This document shows, piece after piece, positions 57,600 through 64,000 of a stretch of 64,000 nucleotides of DNA. A model generated the notes under the pieces. The model had not been told where the DNA came from. It saw nothing but the letters and a program-made list of their open reading frames with translations, and did no database searches. Position 1 is the stretch's first letter. Every line of letters starts with the position of its first letter. Both the position numbers and the translations under genes were made by a program. Source of the stretch: Holacanthus passer (lineage: Eukaryota > Chordata > Actinopteri > Pomacanthidae); NCBI GenBank assembly GCA_025331565.1, contig JAFREQ010000101.1:682001-746000 (forward strand). The letters run 5' to 3'.

Positions 57600-58830
57600 T
57601 CCATCCATCATCAACCGCTTATCCGAAGTCGGGTCGCGAGGGTAGCAGCTTGAGCAGAGAGCCCCAGACTTCCCTCTCCCTGGCAACATTGGCTAACTCT
57701 GACTGAGGGATCCCCAGACGTTCCCAGGCCAGTGAGGAGATATAATCTCTCCATCTGGTCCTGTGTCTGCCCCGAGGTCTCCTCCCAGCTGGCCGTGCCA
57801 GGAACACCTCCCTAGGAAGGCGCCCTGGTGGCATCCTACACAAGTGCCCAAACCACCTCAACTGGCTCCTCTCCACACCAAGGAGCAGCGGCTCCACTCC
57901 GAGTCTCTCCCAGGTGACTGAGCTTCTCACCCTATCTCTAAGGGAGACCCCAGCCACCCTGCGGAGAAAACTCATCTCGTTCTTTCGGTGATGACCCATC
58001 GCACATGACCATAGGTGAGGGTAGGAACAAAGACTGACCAGTAGATAGAGAGCTTTGCCTTCTTGCTCAGCTCCCGTTTTGTCACAACGGTGCAGAGGGA
58101 CTGCAATACCGCGCCCGCTGTGCCGATTCTCCGGTCAATCTCATACTCGCGAACAGCATCCCTAGATGCTTAAACTCTTTCACCTGATGCAAGGACTTAT
58201 TACCAACCTGGAGGAGGCACTGCATCGGTTTCCTACTGAGAACCATGGCCTCGGATTTTGAGGTGCTGATTCTCATCCCTGCTGCCTCACACTCAGCTGC
58301 GAACTGATCCAGTGATGATTGTAGATCCAAGGCCGATGGTGCCATCAGGACTACATCATCTGCAAAGAGCAGAGATGAGATCCTCCGGTCACCGACCTGA
58401 AACCCCTCCTCACCACGACTGCGCCTCCAAATCCTGTCCATGAATATCACAAACAGGATCGGAGACAAGGCACAACCCTGGCGGAGGCCAACACCCATTG
58501 GGAACAAATCTGTCTTACTGCCGAGTATTCGCACGCAGCTCTCACTTTGGGCATACAAGGATTGGATGGCCCTGAGAAGGGACCCCCTCACCCCATACTC
58601 CCACAGCACCTCCCACAGAACATCCCTGGGGACCCGGTCATACGCCTTCTCCAGATCCACAAAGCACATGTGGACTGGGAGATTGTACTCCCAGGCTCCC
58701 TCCAGAATCCCTGTGAGAGTGAAGAGCTGGTCCGTTGTTCCACGACCTGGACGGAACCCCCATTGTTCCTCTTCAATCTGAGGTTCGAGGATCGGTCGGA
58801 CCCTCTTCTCTAGCACCTTACTTTCCCCAG
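57600..58830 (-). mobile_element. 5'-truncated RTE-like LINE, reverse transcriptase
   Basis: 58816-58082 encodes RT blocks: EEQWGFRPGRGTTDQLFTLT, MCFVDLEKAYDRVPRDVLWE, LRQGCALSPILFVIFMDRI, SSLLFADDVVLMAPSALD (FADD catalytic box) and MRISTSKSEAMVLSRK. After a deletion and shift, 57999-57619 gives the C-terminus: EMSFLRRVAGVSLRDRVRSS, LRWFGHLCRMPPGRLPREVF, RRPRGRHRTRWRDYISSLAW and a stop. The 3' end carries (TGGA)n (57597-57608 on +), typical of RTE-clade LINEs. The endonuclease is lost by 5' truncation. Clade assignment is from the tail and the protein style. Confidence 0.8.
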
Positions 58831-58969
58831 GAGGCTGAGTAATGTGATGGAAAATAATAACAATAACAATTTAAACAATGAACAATCTATAATATTAGAT
58901 AAAGCCATGTTCTTACTCGTGCATGGTTGCTAAAATAAACATGAAACAACAAACATGAAATGATGAATC

Positions 58970-59020
58970 GATTGTAAATTTCCCCACTGTGGGACGAATA
59001 AAGGTTTATCTTATCTTAAC
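58970..59020 (+). repeat. LINE tail 'TGTAAATTTCCCCACTGTGG'
   Basis: The text 'gtaaatttccccactgtggg' followed by 'acgaataaaggtttatctta' and a TCTTA repeat is a common fish LINE 3' end. Confidence 0.6.
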
Positions 59021-59896
59021 CAGTCATATTACTTAAAACATGGAGAAAAAGTTTTTTCAAAGTTTTTTCAAGTCAAGCCATCAATTCTCTGTATGTGCTT
59101 TTAAGAAATTTACCAAGTCATACATCATCTTAATACATTTAAAATACTGTTAAAAAAAAGTTAACTTAGATGTGTTTAGTGCATGATTTCTAATAAATTC
59201 AATAAATGCCTTTAAATAAGGACATCAACACGAGTTGTAATTAACAAGAATTGAAATGGTAAAATAACCTTTGACAAACAGGGTAATATATTCTTCAAAT
59301 ATTTTTAATAAACAAATAGTACAGCTATATCAGTACTTTAATTGCCAGTGGGCAAAATTACCATTTTGAAAACCTTAAACTTTCACCTGCAGATGAATTT
59401 TTTCCTTACTTTGCGAAGGGTTGCAGGTTGGACTAGAACCCACATCTCTGGCTAGAAGTCAATCTCAGTATATGAAGAACTCACTTCACCGGTTGAGATA
59501 ATGAGTTGTTCAAGGTGCACGATCACATGTTAAGTTAGAGTGCTAAACCTAGACTCTCAGATTTTATTTTTGGCAGCTGTTTTTTGTGCTTAGATTATTA
59601 AATTCTCATAGGTTTTCTAAAATAAGTGCTGCTGTGTCTGTGGACATCAGTGCTCGCTCTTTAACACTGCTGTTTGTCATGGTGGATTGGTTTGACCTCA
59701 CTGGCTGCTTCTGAAATGCATGCACATGCAATTGGACTTAATAACTGAACCTGTTTTGAATTAGTCGGGCTGTATGAGCTTGGATTGAGCTTTATGGGAC
59801 TGCTTTAGCCTGGACTGATTTTGTTAGGATGGTTCAAGTCAGGAGTTTGATTTAATTCTCACTTTAGTTAAATAATCTTAGCTTATGCAAATATAC

Positions 59897-61895
59897 CTTG
59901 AATCCTGGAAGGACTGCACAGGCTCTTCAGAAGGACTGCGTCTGATGGCCTCCTCAATAGCATCATCTTCCTCAGCATCAATAAGACTAGAAATTCCACA
60001 TAAAAGGATATAAAATATATATTCTCTAAAATGAAGCAGCATAAAATGTAACATTACTGCATTAATACATATAATTGTAAATGAAATCTGTAAAGCCATT
60101 AGCAGCTTCATTTGGCCTTTGCTGTGCGTGTAAATCCATTCCATTGTCAGATGGTGCACTGGTTTCAACACCCTGTTGCTTCTCACAGTGGTCCTGCTGG
60201 GTTGTAGACGGTACATCTCTCTGAGTCACTATATGAAGAAAATCTATTTAGCAAGTCTTAGTAATAACAACCATGAAATAAGTCACCAATTTATGACTTG
60301 AAAAAAAAAGAAAAAAAATTCAGATTAGCAATTTACCTCAAGAGGCTGTTATTTATGTTGGTCTTGGCTCAAATAGGGGAAAGAAAACAAAACAAAAAAA
60401 CAACAAAAACCAACCTCTCCTTCGCTGTAAAACTAGGCTTTCAAAATCACTGTCATCAGATAGCTCCATAAACATGTTCTGCACAAAAGATGTGAAATAT
60501 GTATGTAGAAGTGGCAGTTTAAACAGTTAGTTAGAAAGCGAAATCTTTTCAGTTTGACACATCATCAGATAGAGAAATCACAAATTCTTTTAAGTGTGGG
60601 TAGCATGCAGTATCTAGTGATAGACTAGGATGTAGGGGATGATTCAGTGATTGATCACACTGGACCATCAGATTATGAGTGTGTCCTGTCCCATGTCCAG
60701 TAATGGAGGAGCTGCCCCGGGGCCTGTTCTATAAAGCAAGATTACCAAACAAGCTAGGCTTATTTCGTTAATCTGACTTTTCCAAATGACTTGTTTCCAT
60801 AAAGTAAGCTCAGCTCAGTTCAAGCTCAACAGCTGAAGCTCCAACTTATGGTGGGAAACTACACTAGCCTGGTCCTGGCAGGCCAATTGTCAATGGAGAT
60901 GTTGCTTGACCAAAGTTCCTGTAACACTGACCTGACAGAAAAGCAATGATTTTGCCACTGACTCTTTCATGCAAACATATTACTTGACTTTATTAACCGC
61001 CATCAGTAAGAAAAAACATAAAGTTTACAATAAATGAACTTAAATTGTATTTCTAATAAAGGAAAATACAAATTAGCACAATAATAAACATATTTTATCT
61101 TGTTGGGGTAGGTAGGAGGAGTTTCCCAGCATACATTGAGATAATGTATTTGAAGTCATAAGCCAAAGTAAACAGCTTAAATGTGTTCTAAATAACCACA
61201 AATGTTACCTGTTGTAATTGGTGATGATGTTCTTCACACTAATTCTACAATTTAAATATTTCAAAAGAATTACAGTTACTGTTGTGGTAAAAGACACATT
61301 TGCACCATGACTGGAGTCGTGGATTGAGCTTTATGGAACCACCTCAGGCTAGATTTTTTTTTCTTAGGCTCATTCAAGTCAAGAGTCGGGACATTACTCC
61401 CTGCTTTTCTGAGCGGGCTTAATAAAACAGGCCCCAGGTCAATGAAAATGTAGTGTCTAAAAAGCTGTGCACTACAAGGAACTGTAAGCTGGTCGGACAC
61501 ATCCTCACCTGTGCTGGAACCTCCACTCTTGCCATGATGTACAGACATGTGCTTGAGCAGAGAGAGGCAACTTCTTTACCGCCCCAAGGGAAACTAGATG
61601 AGACCTTGGGTATCATCAGTTTTTTACATCCCTTGATAGTGCTCAAAAATTGGAATGGAAACAACTGGTGCTCTGATAACCCAAATGCTCCTCTGAAGAT
61701 AGCTGTTATTTCAACTCGCAGTTGGTCTTCAGATGATTCTGTGGAAAATAACATTTTTCCAACAAGGCCATTCTGCGCTAACCTGGTCCGAGTTTCTCCT
61801 CTGGGTATAATGAAGATAGATGCCTCTGGTGAAAAAGGCAAACATACAATTTCCTTTGTGTATGTTTTGACATGCCTTCGGTTGATGTATTGCAA
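59897..61895 (-). CDS. Accessory gene: N-terminal part of a HECT-type/ubiquitin-linked fish transposon protein
   Basis: Exons on -: about 61895-61509 (YTKEIVCLPFSPEASIFIIP, RGETRTRLAQNGLVGKMLFS, FPFQFLSTIKGCKKLMIPKV, SSFPWGGKEVASL, donor 'cacag|gtgagg'). 60478-60415 (NMFMELSDDSDFESLVLQRR, 'tgtgcag' to '|gttggt'). 60228 to about 60083 (TQRDVPSTTQQDHCEKQQGV). 59986-59897 (LIDAEEDDAIEEAIRRSPSE, 'tttctag' to '|gtatat'). The first exon matches my memory of fish proteins of this kind that end in a HECT ubiquitin-ligase domain. The last exon has a UIM-like 'EEDDAIEEAIRRS'. The first and last exons have no stops. No HECT domain is seen downstream, where LINE and LTR insertions lie, so the gene is probably truncated. 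Function is inferred and unproven. Confidence 0.5.
60719..61435. mobile_element. MITE with GGGGCCTGTTYTATWAAG termini
   Basis: Left end GGGGCCTGTTCTATAAAGC, right end (reverse) GGGGCCTGTTTTATTAAGC, 717 bp, no ORF. It lies in an intron of the accessory gene. Part of its right end ('ggattgagctttatgg', 'ttcaagtcaggagt') recurs at about 59780-59860, a second partial copy. Confidence 0.75.
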
Positions 61896-62639
61896 TCGGG
61901 CCCCGTTATGTCGAGGGATGGATGGCAGGGGGGCCTATAAAAAAGCAGACCGAGATTTTCCTTAATGGGGCACATAGCAATCCTGTTAAAAGTAAAGCTA
62001 TAATGAACTGCATATACAGTACAGGCCTCTAGGCTGACATATAGTGTTACGGAAGCAATTTGTCATACACATAATGTAAGAATTATACGGATGCCACTTA
62101 AGGGTCATTACATGCCAACCAACCAGAATTCAGAACTTTTCCCAGTTGATGACAATGTTTTTACTGGAAAAACTGATGTTAAAACTTCTATGAAAGAAAA
62201 AACAAACAAAAAACCTAACTATTTGAATGAATTCATGTTGCCAAGTATCCTTAGGGTCTCTTGGATGTTCAGTACAAGTCCAATTCATTCCAAAAATGAG
62301 CAATAGGTGAGGCCTAGATTACAAATGCACAAATGACAAAAATGACCAAATGAAATCAGATCAAAAATGAAAAAATATATAACTTAGAAAGTATTTGATG
62401 TAAAGCTTTAATATTTTGAAAGGTCACATGAATTTCATGGATGTTAAAGTACATTTCACACCACTAGCACACAATTTACACAAACCTACTATGAGCCATG
62501 TTCAACTCTGTCACCCAGAATAGATTTTATCAGGGCTAAAAGTTCCGACACCCCTCCTAAACTGCGCTCAATGTATCTGTTGTGATTCCAACTTGTCCTA
62601 TGTTGTCAATCCTTTCGCATCTTATTGGTAATATCATTT

Positions 62640-62785
62640 AGTTATGTTTTGTGTGTGTGTGTGTGTGTGTGTGTGTAGGGGACAGGGAGTGTTCTATGGG
62701 GCAGTACACTTGTAGAACAATTTGAAGGCAATGTAAAATAAAAAAAAGATGAAATTAGCAGATGACATCTAATTCAGTGACATTT
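62640..62785 (-). repeat. Right inverted repeat of the integrase element
   Basis: Reverse complement of 54841-54975, including an expanded (TG)n (62648-62677). Confidence 0.8.
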
Positions 62786-62789
62786 CAAC

Positions 62790-63640
62790 AATTGCATTTT
62801 CATCCATCCAATGCATCGGACTTTAATGTGTAAGATACGAGTGCATCAGTTCAGACGGCCTGTATCGGTAAAAAGTTGAACATGAATTGGAAACAAATCA
62901 ATGCAGCACTAGCGTATCGATACATCTCATTAGGACGCGCATATGTTTCATGTTTGGCATCAAGGAGCTGCCACTGTAAATGTCCTCCGTCTTCTCTCTC
63001 CTCCTGTCTCTGTCCGCACCGCTCTAACTGGACGCCTGCTGCCGCGTTCACACAAAACAAGCGCTCCCTCCTCCCTCCTGCGTCTCCTCGTCATTTCAGC
63101 AGAGCAGACCGCGATGAAAACAGCGACAGAGGTGGCGCACCACCAACTTTCATACCGCGCAAGTGTAGAATAAGTTTGTTAGGAAAGATGAGAAACACTA
63201 CTGTAAATCATGTATGTAAAACGAGTCTGACAGCAGAGTCCAGAGCCACGAGTCTGACCCACAGTGACGTCATGTCACTGTGAGAGCAGGTAACACGGAG
63301 CATCACTGTTCCTCCACACCAACACAACCACAACACTCTCCAAATGAAAGAGCAGCACATCATCTTACTGCAACAATACTAATATTTTAAGCAGTTTTAA
63401 AGTTTGTTCACAGACAACTTTGTTTCATTTTTTAATACATAATTGTTGCACGATTGGATGTCTACTTGCAAGATTTTTTCTATTAGAGCTTATTATAATT
63501 GTTATAAAATTAATATTAATCAAATGCAACAATAAAGCGACAATTTGTAATTTACAACCGCCCAGGGCAAACCGACCCCTGGCTTAATTTTAACAAAACT
63601 AAACTAAACTACGCACTAAACTAAACTACGCATGTTAAAA
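62790..63640. other. Unassigned, partly CpG-containing sequence
   Basis: Frames at 62876-63283 overlap each other on both strands and have no domain I know. A short tandem 'aaactaaactacgc' occurs at about 63595-63630. It may include the end of another element. Confidence 0.35.
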
Positions 63641-64000
63641 CGTCACACAAAACAGCAATTTTAGTAAAACAAGGTCATATTTTATTGAGGAAATGTCCTC
63701 TGGTTTTCTCTCTAATGTCCTACGACTGCTCTGTTTCAATGATCTGTGATTCAGGGCAGTGACGTGTGGAAAGACAAAAACAACAAACAATGCACTTAAC
63801 ATGCATCATTAAGTTCCGTTTTTCAAAGCCGCAGGTCGCTGTCAAAGTTACATAACATTCATTGCTTTACATGTCAGCTAGGGTGATCGAGCTATCAATG
63901 AGCCACAACATAGGCTTGTTACCAGCAGGACTCTACATTAACTTACTCAGATGGCCGCACCCTTTTCTTTTTGTTACAAACATGGTATTAATCAATGACC
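63640..64000. repeat. Copy of the KDZ flanking sequence without the transposon (paralogous empty site)
   Basis: The reverse complement of 63795-64000 reads from 'ggtcattgattaataccatg' through 'gggtgcggccatctgagtaa', 'agagtcctgctggtaacaag' and 'cctatgttgtggctcattga'. The first part equals 40212-40905 without the 591-bp LTR. The second equals 53281 on. It therefore joins the two sides of the KDZ transposon. 63640-63760 matches 53400-53600 in direct orientation, so an inversion has also occurred. The window ends inside this copy. Confidence 0.8.

Larger units (their letters stand above)
54841..62785. mobile_element. Inverted-repeat-bounded element carrying an rve integrase and a HECT-family-like gene, about 7.9 kb
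   Basis: 54841-54975 ('aatgtcactgaattagatgt', 'catctgctaatttcatcttt', 'gaacactccctctcccctac', (AC)n) is repeated in reverse at 62785-62640. Between these arms are a broken integrase-type transposase on + and exons of a second gene on -. A solo LTR, a truncated LINE and a MITE inserted later. The target duplication is not visible. The superfamily could be IS3EU-like, because the DDE protein resembles retroviral/IS3 integrases. That label is tentative. Confidence 0.6.

Noticed and set aside
59385..59480. tRNA-like stretch on -
   Set aside because: It has weak A-box ('tctcaaccggtgaag') and B-box ('gggttctagtccaac') resemblance, but no acceptor stem or anticodon loop can be closed. At most a tRNA-derived SINE piece.
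61453..61965. 170-codon + frame
   Set aside because: Antisense of the - strand exon that reads YTKEIVCLPF...; the - strand has the family resemblance and the splice donor.

Overview
The window looks like nuclear DNA from a ray-finned (teleost, probably percomorph) fish. It is AT-rich, has long intergenic or intronic stretches, and carries many dinucleotide and tetranucleotide microsatellites. It is packed with fish-type transposable elements. Every gene that can be modelled needs introns. No bacterial-style operons are present.

Layout. Positions 1-24480 are mostly anonymous non-coding DNA. They hold two LINE 3'-end copies of one family (about 2940-3420 on +, about 4530-5400 on -), an LTR-like insertion with a target duplication (5668-6246), a LINE reverse-transcriptase scrap (about 16018-16220), a LINE tail (about 19676-19860) and a Tc1/mariner scrap (about 20290-20540). 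Positions 24480-28410 are a broken hAT transposase on the - strand. It is split by a 1.7-kb block that carries a different, spliced, unrecognised protein family, and a small piece of the LINE tail lies inside it. An LTR-like element with a repetitive proline/glutamine-rich ORF follows (28410-29225). A Penelope-type GIY-YIG fragment lies at 32270-33000.

Positions 36075-38933 (-) hold the best candidate host-type gene, a CCDC106-like coiled-coil protein. A possible first exon of a divergent gene starts at 39675 (+).

From about 40910 to 53280 lies a 12.4-kb DNA transposon bounded by inverted repeats of roughly 700 bp. Inside is a KDZ (Zisupton-like) transposase gene with at least 13 readable exons, decayed by frameshifts and a CpG-type stop, and a second small spliced gene downstream. 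One intron has received a Ty3/Gypsy element of the Gmr1 type (integrase upstream of reverse transcriptase). Its 5' LTR ends 4 bp from an intact-looking, intron-containing tRNA-Tyr(GTA) gene. A copy of the flanking sequence at the window end (63780-64000) lacks the transposon and appears to be a paralogous empty site.

Positions 54840-62785 form another inverted-repeat-bounded block (about 7.9 kb). A broken integrase-type (rve/DDE) transposase lies on +. On - are exons of a protein resembling the N-terminal part of fish transposon-linked HECT/ubiquitin-type proteins, including a UIM-like motif. A solo LTR, a 5'-truncated RTE-like LINE and a MITE lie between them. The overall picture is nested mobile elements of several ages around one small gene.
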